The notes under the pieces are model-generated. The model made no database searches. It was given only the letters and a program-made list of their open reading frames with translations, and was not told the origin of the DNA. This document shows, piece after piece, positions 17,723 through 28,900 of a DNA stretch of 64,000 nucleotides. The translations under genes were made by a program, and so were the position numbers. Source of the DNA: Mya arenaria (taxonomy: Eukaryota; Mollusca; Bivalvia; Myida; Myidae). Location of the stretch: assembly GCF_026914265.1 (NCBI RefSeq), contig NC_069126.1, positions 78,309,232 to 78,373,231 on the forward strand. Reading direction: 5' to 3'. Positions within the stretch are counted from its first letter, which is position 1, and every line of letters begins with the position of its first letter.

Positions 17723-18002
17723 TGTCCGTGTTTTACTGTACCTTAAAAATCATAGTTTGTATTTTCAATGGATACACATGTTTGTACGCATAGGAGAAAT
17801 TCTACTAGAATGCGACTTTTCTTCAGTTTCATGCGTATTTGATAAGCGAATTAATAAAAATACATCTTTCGTTTCGGAATGTTTCTCTTAGCCCACACAA
17901 GACTGATGTCTCGTTCAAAGGCTTGACAGCATTGATATTTTCAGAAAATGCATAAAAAGAGTAGAAAAACATGCCAGACTGTAAGTTTTTCCAATGACCG
18001 CT

Positions 18003-18320
18003 CGTGTAAGATAGGTTCATCCCAAACAGAGCTCAGGGTGTTTGTTTTGCGGAAACGAGGTTCGTAGAACACCCAGCGTTAGCGTTGGGATGAACCTATC
18101 TTACAAAAGCGGCTATGGAAGATGCTTTTTCTTCCTCCTCAGTAAACCACAATAAAAGTAAAAACGCATTTTTTCACTGGAATTCTTTTGTGCAGAGTGA
18201 ATGTTATTCGCGTTTTGATATATGACTATTTGTGTTTACTCATTGTTTCCATGGTGCTATAGTCAACGGTCTTCAACAAGGGAGGTAATTGCGTGATGAC
18301 AATACAAAGTAGTTCCATAC
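18003..18320. repeat. Repeat family F with inverted ends, upstream of tetraspanin B
   Basis: TAAGATAGGTTCATCCCAA at 18008 is repeated inverted near 18085-18104, giving a hairpin of about 100 bp. The following sequence (TTTGCGGAAACGAGGTT in the loop; CTTCAACAAGGGAGGTAATT near 18270) recurs at 55416-55500 and 59195-59640. Non-coding. Confidence 0.65.
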
Positions 18321-18656
18321 GATTACCTTTTTTTGTGACCAGTTACCGGATGAAGATAAAATCCTTACATTATCAACACGATTTTTGTTCTTAAAGATAT
18401 ACTTTTAGTTTAATTTCGCTTCAACAATCTTAAAACCAATATAAATACTTCATTAAATGATTATTTTGTGTATATCTAAAACGTTGCAGGCGGTTGGTAG
18501 GCATTTAAAAAAAATCGTTTGTGTTTCGGCGGGTCTAAATGGTACCTTCTTTTGATAATGCAAAACGGGCGATAATGTATCTTTAATGTTTAGTAGAAAG
18601 TCTAGACAGACGCACAAAAGAAACATATCAAAAATAATTTTAAACCATTAGTATGT
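18321..18656. other. Intergenic, nothing recognised
   Basis: AT-rich spacer between repeat F and MITE A in the interval between tetraspanins B and C. No feature I can support. Confidence 0.35.
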
Positions 18657-19011
18657 TTAAAGCTGCACCCTCACAGATTTACCATTTTTACAACTTTTTA
18701 TTTTTTTGTCTTGGAAAGCGCAAATTCTTGCGTAAATATCTGCAAACCAATGATAAAAATTGCTGACAAAAGATCAGACCGCAGCTTTTCATATTTCTGT
18801 TTGTAAATTTTATGGCTTAAACCGTTACTAACGGTTTAAGAAAAATGCATAAAACATCAATTTTTGAACTTGAATATAATAATCTGTGATCTATTTTTTG
18901 TCAGCAGTCTTATATGACTGGTGTCCATGGAATTTCGCAAAAAAATGGCTCGTTCCAAGACAAAAAATAAAAAGTTGTCAAAACGTTCAATCTGTGAGAG
19001 TGCAGCTTTAA
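18657..19011. mobile_element. MITE family A, copy 2
   Basis: Starts TTAAAGCTGCACCCTCACAG and ends TGTGAGAGTGCAGCTTTAA, so TTAA is present at both ends. The core fold-back is AACCGTTACTAACGGTT. Same family as 15, 20429 and 39157. Confidence 0.85.
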
Positions 19012-20428
19012 TGCACTGGACTTAATTGAAAAAAAAAAAAAACAAAAAAAAACGAAACAATTATACTTGTATACAGATAAGACAGATCAGCCTTTTTCAA
19101 TTAAAAGCTACGTGGCCATAAACTCTCAGTAAAAAAGTGCCAAAATAGCGTTATATGCTTTTTTGTTTTGATTATTAAAGTTGAATGTACCTTTTTGTCC
19201 GACGCTTTGATATTGTATAAAACGCTATCACTGTCAAACGGTGGTACAGCAATATATAGATAATGATATATATGTAATATTCTCGCTCAACTCGAATAAT
19301 TGCAGAGTTTATTAAGAAATACAATGGTTCATGTTAAAAGAACTAACTATTAATTGATTTTTTAAGTATCAACATATATACACATGTTATACATTACATA
19401 TTTAATATATTTTAAAATTAATATGAATAAAATTGTAAAATGTTTCTAGAACTTACCTTGTAATTCGTCCCAAGTTTATAAGCCTTTTTGAACCGAATTA
19501 AGCATGCTTTGAGTACAATCTATTATAAACCAAGTTTGAATGCCCTCTGTAACTATATCTGATTTATGTATCATTAATAAACAATTCATTTGATCATCAG
19601 CCAATATCAAGTCACGAAGGTATACATGGGCATCTTTTGTCCATTTAAAGTTTAATGGTCGTTATTGTAAAGGCGTCGTTCAGGCTTTGTTTTAGAATTT
19701 GACTTCCTAATTCCAAATTTGAAATGTTAATATGATTGTAAATCCCTGACTTTAAATAAAATTCCCTGTTTTTCTGGGGCTAATGGTCAATGATTTAGGT
19801 CTTTTAATTTTAAGACAAAGACGAAACATATATTTATGTATTCATTTTATATATAGACGTCATTTTGTTTGCACCGTCCTCCTTATCAAAACAAGGAAAG
19901 TGAGGTTATTTGTAGCCAAACTTTCCGCATAAAAGAGTCGAAAAATTAAGATATTCCTGAACCCCGTGAAACGGAAATTTAATCCAATAAACATCCTTAA
20001 GTTTTAATATTTAAAAACAATTTCAACATATTTGATACACATGAATTGCTGTACGATTCAATGGATAATTGGGAAAATCGGTGGCATATAAAAAGCTAAC
20101 ATTTTTTATTGATATTCAACAGAACAGAACAACATAACAGAACCTAAATTTTATTCGACCTAAGCATAAAGAGCTCATCGTCACAACAGTATGTATAGAA
20201 ATAATGCATGGCATGTGGCAATTATAGCATAAGTTCTTGTTATCGATATTAAGGTATAATATGAAAAGGAAATGATTTCGATTATATATAGATCTATATG
20301 TATTTCTCTTTCTATATAAATACTGTCGCATGCCGCAAGGTTCATGCTGCGTGGTACATACAACTTTGTGGCTAACGTCAACGTAAGTACATGTAACTAT
20401 GACCTTTTCAACAATGCTCAGTAAATCT
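19012..20428. other. Intergenic, nothing recognised
   Basis: About 1.4 kb of AT-rich sequence in the interval between the divergent tetraspanins B and C. Short open frames have no family resemblance. Confidence 0.35.
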
Positions 20429-20781
20429 TTAAAGCACTCTGCACTCTCACAGATAGATTGTTTTGACAACTTGTTTACTTTTTTCTCTTGAATGAGCCAG
20501 TTTTTCGTAAATGTCCGGAAGCCACTCAAATAGAAATGCTTACGGAGGTGCAGATGGAAGTTGTCATATTTACGTTTGAAATTGATATTTTATGGCTTAA
20601 AGCGTAACTAAAGCTCTAAAATAAACCTGAAATTTTCGGCAGTTGACCAAACAATTGAGATCTGTTCTATTGTGAGTTATCTTATATGACTGAATTGAAG
20701 GCCCTGAAGCCAAAATGAGCTTATTCTGAGACAGAAATAAATAAATGTAAACTCTTTCAATCTGTGAGAGTACAGCTTTAA
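20429..20781. mobile_element. MITE family A, copy 3
   Basis: Begins TTAAAGCACTCTGCACTCTC, with a small internal duplication at its tip, and ends TGTGAGAGTACAGCTTTAA. The interior keeps GACAACTTGTTTACTTTTT and ATGGCTTAAAGCGTAACTAA. Confidence 0.8.
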
Positions 20782-21329
20782 GACTATACATGCTCCGTAT
20801 TTGTTACAATCTTGTATAATCTCGTTAAGTCTCTAAGTGCGATGGCCCTGCATTTACATTCTGCACTAAATCTGTTTAAAACATCCTGCATGCCAAAATC
20901 TAAATCCCCAGACATCTATACCTTTATCTTTCAGGCTTTAGTTTGTCTTACGGGTATTGATGTTATGACTGTAATGAGAATTGACATTTGGGGTCAATAT
21001 ATTCAAACCCGTGTCATGGAATTATCTATTTACCAATACATGTTAACCGATTTATTATTCCGATGAACAATTATAAATTCAATAGCTTGCTATACCGTTT
21101 CACAAGGTCTTTAAATTTTGCAACGCTTAGTCTTCTTTTATTTAATTTATGACAATATAAATAGCGTCCGCTTAAAAATACATATATGACAAACAAATTA
21201 TAATTTTAAATTCGATACTCCTTATCTTTTTTAAACAAAGAAAAAAATCGTTTGATATTCATTTTTTACTGCTAAGAGCGATATAAACGACGTCATAAAG
21301 AATCGAAACATTGGTATAAAAGATATTAT
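20782..21329. other. Intergenic, nothing recognised
   Basis: About 550 bp, AT-rich. No gene, RNA or clear repeat seen. Confidence 0.35.
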
Positions 21330-21817
21330 AAGTTACGGGATTAGTAGTTGACTAACCCCGTAACGTTTATATCACGTCGACAATCTGTTAACATATTTAA
21401 ATGTTGCATTTATTCATCAGAATATTCATTGGCATCGGAGTCGGAAAATAGACGCCATTTTGTTACGATATCATTTTTGGTGAACCAATATTTATTGTAA
21501 GTAACGGGATTAGTAGGCGACCCAATATGGGATATTCGGGGCAAAGGAAACCATATCGGGTGAGAGCGAACCCGAATATGGTTTTCTGTGCCCCGTATAT
21601 CCCATATCGGGTCACCAACTATCCCCGTAACGTATATATCACGTCGACAACCTGTCTGCATGTCTAAATGTTTCATTAAGTCATCGTAATCGAAAAATAG
21701 ACGCCATTTTGGTACGATATAAATTTGTTGACCCAATATGGAAAAATATGGGGTCACCATGTGACCAGTCCTGGACCAATGGCATTGTGTCATTTATGTT
21801 GGAGACGTGGTATATGA
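21330..21817. repeat. Repeat family E with long hairpin
   Basis: A partial copy (21330-21500) is followed by a fold-back at 21501-21631: GTAACGGGATTAGTAGG pairs with CCAACTATCCCCGTAAC, and CCCAATATGGGATAT with ATATCCCATATCGGG. The remainder ends CAGTCCTGGACCAATGGC and GGAGACGTGGTATA. No coding capacity. Confidence 0.75.
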
Positions 21818-21905
21818 GCATATTCCCGTTGTTACTTTCTCTGTGTGTTCTTTAGTGCTATAATTAGTTATTGTTAGTAATAATACTAGCAGTTTATTTG
21901 TCTAA

Positions 21906-22222
21906 TGCACCAGTCAATTGTTGCCTCCCCCCCCCCCCCAGGTCCGGGGAATAGCGGGGACTTTGACTTACGGGCCAGCCAAGCCCGGGCAAAATCCCCG
22001 CCCTGTGGAGACTAACTGATGGCTAATACCTCGCCTAATGCCCCCGCACCACAGGGACCCTAGGTAAAGCCCATTCCCCGCTGTATTTGGTGCGAAGACA
22101 AAACCACCGCATTCATCCGGCACTGCGGGGCCACCAGGAAGGTAAAAACACGACCAACTTCCCCGGCTACCCCCGGTATACCCGCAGACCTGTGGGGGAC
22201 GTGGTTACAATTGACTGGTGCA
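21906..22222. mobile_element. MITE family D, copy 2
   Basis: TGCACCAGTCAATTGT and its inverted copy bound a GC-rich interior with C-runs. TAA flanks both ends (21903-21905 and 22223-22225). Longer than the 5451 copy, by internal sequence around GTGGAGACTAACTG. Confidence 0.85.
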
Positions 22223-22943
22223 TAAATATAAGATGTTCCAATCATTTGAAACCAAGACGTACAGACGAATCTATATATCTAAAATATAAAACAATGAACA
22301 GGCGTGTGAGCTTACTTGTGGCTATAAAGATAGGTTTAAATTGATATGAAAATCAAGTAAAGTCAAATGTCACACTTATCGATAATGATATTGACGTGAC
22401 GTCACTTATAATCGCCCGCATAGCTGTTATTTGTCATTTAATACATTATGTCTATTTTTTTCAACCTGAATTTATTTTTTAATTTTATATCTGTTTGTGA
22501 TAGCAAACATATCGTCTCATGTTTCTTGATAGTTGATTGATCAGGTCATAAAATTGAAAAATATGGTTGATAAATATAATGTGATCCCTTATATGATTCT
22601 TACATTCCGTTGACGCGTGGTTACCCTGTATGCGATTTGTTGTAATCTATTCCCTAGTCTCAACCCTGACAGTAGGGGCTTCTGGGGGATTTGTTAACCC
22701 ATCGATAATCAATGTATTCCTCATTAAGTGCGCAATATCGATACCTTTCTAAAATGTTAGATAAATTGTACTCTCAAATTACATTATTTCGGAATATTTT
22801 CAATCATACGAGTTAAAATTTCGGATATTGCCATATTAAAAATTATGTTGGGGTAGATGTAAATAGATGTTTCTAACTTGTTATTTAAACGAAGAATAAA
22901 TTAAAAAGTAAATTATTATGAAAATAAATTAACTGCCGAAAAA
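22223..22943. other. Upstream flank of tetraspanin C
   Basis: AT-rich sequence before the ATG at 22944; promoter and 5' UTR are expected here. No TATA box can be called reliably. Confidence 0.35.
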
Positions 22944-25900
22944 ATGGGAGCTATTTCGCAGTACGGAACAACGTTCATTGTGCTGATAAACACGCTGTTT
23001 GGTGTAAGTCTAAGGAGCTTATTTTGCTATTTGCATATTTTAGGCTGTCAACGCTTAAAAAGTAAACCTTTTTTACACTTAATTTTTACTTGGCAGAGTT
23101 CAGTTGACGTTCATTTCATGTTACACGAGTATGCATAAATGGAACCCTACCCGGAGTTCTGAAAAAGCCTGGATCGGTTACGCTGCCAATTTTGCTTATT
23201 TTTATGTGATTCTGATTGTTTCATTCAGGTATAGTCGATTAAGATTCAATTAGTGTCTGTAGCTAATTATGTAGCTAAGTAAGAGGTAAAGGTAAAGACT
23301 GAGCTTACAATATTCTGAGTGGAGAATCTTTCTTATAGGTTATAGGACTAACGTTCCTTGTCGGTGGAAGTTTAGTCAAGATGAAACCCGACCTTATAGA
23401 CACCGTGACAAAACCGCTACTGAACATGGCCAAAGAAAAGATGCATCTTCCGGAACAGTTGGACGTGGATACAGATGTAAGTGGGGATGTCTCATAACCA
23501 AGGGTGAATTTGATGGTGAGCAAAAGATGCGTGATATGATAAAGTTGCGATATCTGATAAGAAAGGTGAAATTGATGGTGAGCAAAAGATGCGTGATGTG
23601 ATGAAGTTGTTATATCTGATAAGAAAGGTGAATTTGATGGTGAGCAAAAGATGCGTGATGTGATGAAGTTGTTATATCTGATAAGAAAGGTGAATTTGAT
23701 GGTGAGCAAAAGATGCGTGATGTGATGAAGTTGTTATATCTGATGAGAAAGGTGAATTTGATGGTGAGCAAAAGATGCGTGATGTGATGAAGTTGTTATA
23801 TCTGATGAGAAAGGTGAATTTGATGGTGAGCAAAAGATGCGTGATGTGATGAAGTTGTTATATCTGATGAGAAAGGTGAATTTGATGGTGAGCAAAAGAT
23901 GCGTAATGCTAATAGGCGGTGATATCTGATAAGAAAGGTGAATTTGATGGTGAGCAAAAGATGCGTAATGCTAATAGGCGGTGATATCTGATAAGAAAGG
24001 TTAATTTCATGGTGAGCAAAAGATGCGTGATCTAACTAAGAGTTTTATTTATACAATTTATAATATTTTATTTCTAGCTCAAACACAGGACCTCATTGGT
24101 GGGAATCGGACACATATGCAACCCAACCAAACTTGGTCTCTTACTGAGATAGTTGTTAATTAAGATTTGTTGATAGTAATGTTTGACTTATTATGTGCGG
24201 GAATGTTTTAACTAGGAATAAGTTGAAAATCCGCAAGTGAGTTATTTCATAAGCTTTTAAGTATACTGCTAAACATGTATGTTTATTGCAGTGGTTGGTG
24301 TTAGTCAAAGGTATAGAACTTGTTTTTGCCATGATTAAGTATTTCTTAATTCAGCTGTTACTCACAACGGTAAGGGAACAACTTATTTCATGTATGTTTC
24401 AGTCTTTCAAAGTGTCCGAATTTATCGGAGGCGCTGCAAACGCTTTTATAGCTGTGGGCGGATCGCTCTTGGCGCTGGTAATATGGGCGTACATGGGAAC
24501 TTGTCTCAAGTCCAAATGGATGCTTATCGTGGTAAACTCGTAGTTATAATTGAGTGTTTATTTCAGTTGAAACATATACCATTGTCTTGATCTGTAAATG
24601 CCGTCGTGTATTTCGTACATCCCTTTTTTGTTTGTCTTATATCTGCCTATAGTTGTATGTAACCGGCAAGTAGAATTTACAGGACATTTATTTCACGAGC
24701 TGTCAGCCTTCGGTTTTGGTTCGTTCAATGTTTTGGGGGTCGTATTCATAAAACTTCTTGAGTATGAGTGTTTTTAACATAGAAGTTTTTTTATATTCAA
24801 TAAAATAAATGTAAATAAAGTAAAGTCAGATAGTAAAAGTGAAAGTATTAGGATATTATAAAATATAAACAGTGAGATATTTGACGTAAGAAATTGACTT
24901 AAGTTAAGAAATGACTTTAAATGTGTTTATGAATACCGACTCTGGGCTTACTGGGCGGTCAGTGTTATGCAAGGATGCCCTCCGTTGTCTGCACTATTTC
25001 TAAAATAAATGTTCTGTCGGTAAGAAAACTACGGTCGCGATTATGCTTGCAGGTTGTTGTTTTTATAATTTCACCACAAAGGTTTTATTTTTTTAATAAA
25101 TGATTTTGTTCTGACTGTTATAGTATGCCGGCCTCCTTTCTGCAATCATCCTTGGCGAGGTCACATTTGGGATTATTGTGACCAAAAACAGATCATTGGT
25201 ATTTACACATGTCTTTTAATAGCTATCCTAAATTCTAGCAATGTTTTTGAGTTAAACAAATACTGGTGTTTTCTTGATTTCGTAGATAGTTATTATATAC
25301 ATGTATAAGGTGTTTTAAGTTCTTTCATTCTTGATATTATCCATGTACATATCAAAATTACATCTCGACTAATAATTTCAACATAAGTCAAATGTGTTAG
25401 TTTTTCTTAAACTCTTTTCTTGGCTCTGTAGCTCGACGATGGCATCAAAAAGTCCTTGAAACAAACAATAGCCAACTTTTATGAAGGGTCACAGAGTAAT
25501 AGTGGTATTTCTCTCGGATGGAACGCCCTTATGGCAATGGTGAGTTTACAACATAAAAGAGTTCCAGCTAGGCCACTGGCACCGGATTTTTAAACTCACT
25601 TATTAACCAAAATATATTTTTCAATATTTTTCAATATTTTTGGCATCGTAATTTTAAGTTTGGAATTTAAAGATTTTTTTTATATTTTAAAAAGAATAAT
25701 TGAGTTTGAAAATCCGGTGCCAGTGAGCTATGCCTGAAAAGCAGGTAGGGGCGCCCTGCTGCCCCTTTCCAGCACCCTTCTGCCCCTTTCCAATACCCTT
25801 CTTCCTTTTTACTACACCCTGATATGCCCTTTTGTTTTACAGAGTCATTTTTTTTAGAAATAAGTTTAAAAATAATAAATTTACATAATGTTTACACTAA

Positions 25901-28900
25901 AGTAAAGAAAACAGTTAAATTATTCATAACAAACTATAAATACTGAACTAAAGTCAGTTACAGGGGCGGTTCAAGGAACTAATGTTTGGGGGTGAGTGAC
26001 AATAGAGCACAACCTTCTTGTAATTCGCCCCTCCCTCAAACCAAAATTTAAATGGTTTAAAATGTTGGCATGGGGTGGGAAAATGTTACAATGTTATGGT
26101 CAATTTCGAGTGTTAATTATTACCTTTTGTACGATACTGACATAACAGGTGCGACCCCCCCCCCTCGAATCCGATGGTAAATTATGTACATGACTTTATT
26201 GTACACATTAAATGAATTCATTCGCAGCTTACTTTTTCATTTCCTAAAGCTCCACTGTTGCGGGGTAGATGGAGCAGAAGACTTCAGGAACACGTCAAGT
26301 TGGGACCACACCATGAACATTACTGGCCAAAGTACCATCTACGTGGAAGCGCCCGTTCTTTGCTGTGAAGACACTTCGACGACTCCCCCGTGTTCTGCTT
26401 ATAGCACGCCAGTTGTAAACAGGAAATACAACGGGGTACAATATGTGCAGTTGCCATTTTAGAAAGAACTACTCATGCGTTAAGATTTGAGGCGCGTAGC
26501 TAGGGCCAATTTTGGATTACGTAGATCGATGCTTCTGGGTATATTAACCCCTTCACCCCCCCACCCCTTTGGTTTTTATTTCAAATTCGGAGGCTTTGGT
26601 ATGACAAAAACTTCGACTTGTCAAAATTTCATTACGCAACTGCGTATTTGCGTACATTCAGCTACGCGCCTATATTTTACTGTAGCTGAAAAAGGGTCAA
26701 GTATTCAAAAGCAATATTGAATTAATTGCAATAGTTTAATATAAATAATCTTCTTATAATCATAGACAAATTATTGTGTTGGATTTTAATCTAAGGTGTT
26801 CTTAAATATAAAGTTCTTGTCCCAGTTTTACCAACGAAACTTAGTCATTACTTATACAATCGTAAATCTGCAGGGACACAACGGATGGTAACAAGGGGAT
26901 GTCTTTTATTGCTTCTTCTTTGTTTTCAAATATATTATTGGAACAAAGTTAAATTCACACAAATGCAACAAACTAACGAAACTATGACACTAACGAAAAT
27001 TTACCTAACGATTAAAAGCTTTATTTAAATAGCATTTTTGTGTGATATACATGGTATTTGGTTATAACCGAATCACAAACTAATTGTTGCAGATGTAAAA
27101 GTAAGGATCTGAGTAATGTTTATCATTATGACATATGTATAAACACAATATAAAATCTCAAAATGTAGAGAAAAGAACAGATAACACCCTATTTCGTCAT
27201 TAAGATACCTTACAGTCGTTCAGCTTATAGTTGCATATTAACATAAAAAAACACACATTTTTATATTAGAACAATTGTAAATGTCGAAATAGGATATTAT
27301 CTACGGAGTTCAGTTAGGGCCATCGCCAGCGAATGTGTGGACTTGAAACGCCGTACTCGGTAGCTATCGTAGTATCGTACTGTCGCCTTATCACCATCGT
27401 ACTGTCGCCTTATCACCATCGTACTGTCGCCTTATCACCATCGTACTGTCGCCTTATCAACATCGTACTGTCGCCTTATCACCATCGTACTGTCGCCTTA
27501 TCACCATTTTACTGTCGCCTTATCAACATCGTACTGTCGCCTTATCAACATCGTACTGTCGCCTTATCAACATCGTACTGTCGCGTTTTTGTTAGCGAAG
27601 TTTCGTTTTTCAAGTTTTCATCGTCGTACTATCGAATATCGCGTTTCAGATCAACACATTCACAGACAATGGCCCTAACGGAGTTCCGTAATTATCTTGC
27701 TTGCCTGACAGTAGAAAAAGATTCTTGCTCTTGTTTCAGGGTTGTTATGAAGCTATATGGGCTTTTATAAAGGATCATCAAACGCTGGCAATTGGAGTGT
27801 CAGCTGGATTAGGCGCTTTTGAGGTAAACCCTATTCACAAAAAGGTTTTGTGAGACATGATTTTTTTTAATTCAGTAATATTATGATTTTGAACTATAAA
27901 ACATTCATATAACAAATGTGCTTAAAGTTAATTGGAGCTCAAAAAGCCGTACAAAAGAACAATAGACTTAGCCAATTCAGGCAATTGAAGCTTAATAATG
28001 CCGTTCATTATGACAATATGCTAACATAAGTGTAGCTATAAAAGGCCGAAATGACAATAGGCTAACACACGTACCTCTCTACAAGGTCGTAAATAATGAC
28101 AAAGAAAAGGTCAGTTTAATCTTTAAAAGGCCGTATATTATGACAAAAGATGAAGATAATTAAACCTCAAAAAGACCGAACATTATGGCAATAGACGAAG
28201 ATAACTTAAGCTCTAAAAGGCCGGACATTATGACAATTGACGAAGACAACTGAAGCTCTAAAAGGCCGTGCATTATGACAAATGACGAAGACAACTGAAG
28301 CTCTAAAAGGCCGAACATTATGACAAATGACGATGGCAACTGATGCTCTAAAAAGCCATGCATTATGACAAATTACGAAGACAACTGAAGCTCTAAAAGG
28401 CCGTACATTATGACAATAGACGAAGACAACTGAAGCTCTAAAAGGCCGTACATTATGACAATAGACGAAGATAACTGAAGCTCTAAAAGGCCTTACATTA
28501 TGACAAATTGCGAAGACAACTGAAGCTCTAAAAGGCCGTACATTATGACAAATTACGAAGACAAATGAAGCTCTCAAGGGCCGTACATTATGACAATAGA
28601 CGAAGATAACTGAAGCTCTAAAAGGCCGTACATTATGACAAATGACGAAGTCAACTGATGCTGTAAAACGCCATGCATTATGACAAATGACGAAGACAAC
28701 TGAAGCTCTAAAAGGCCGTACATTATGACAAATGACGAAGACAACTGAAGCTCTAAAAGGCCGTACATTATGACAAATGACGAAGCCAACTGAAGCTCTA
28801 AAAGGCCGAACATTATGACAAATGACGAAGTCAACTGATGCTCTAAAAAGCCATGCATTATGACAAATGACGAAGACAACTGAAGCTCTAAAAGGCTGTA

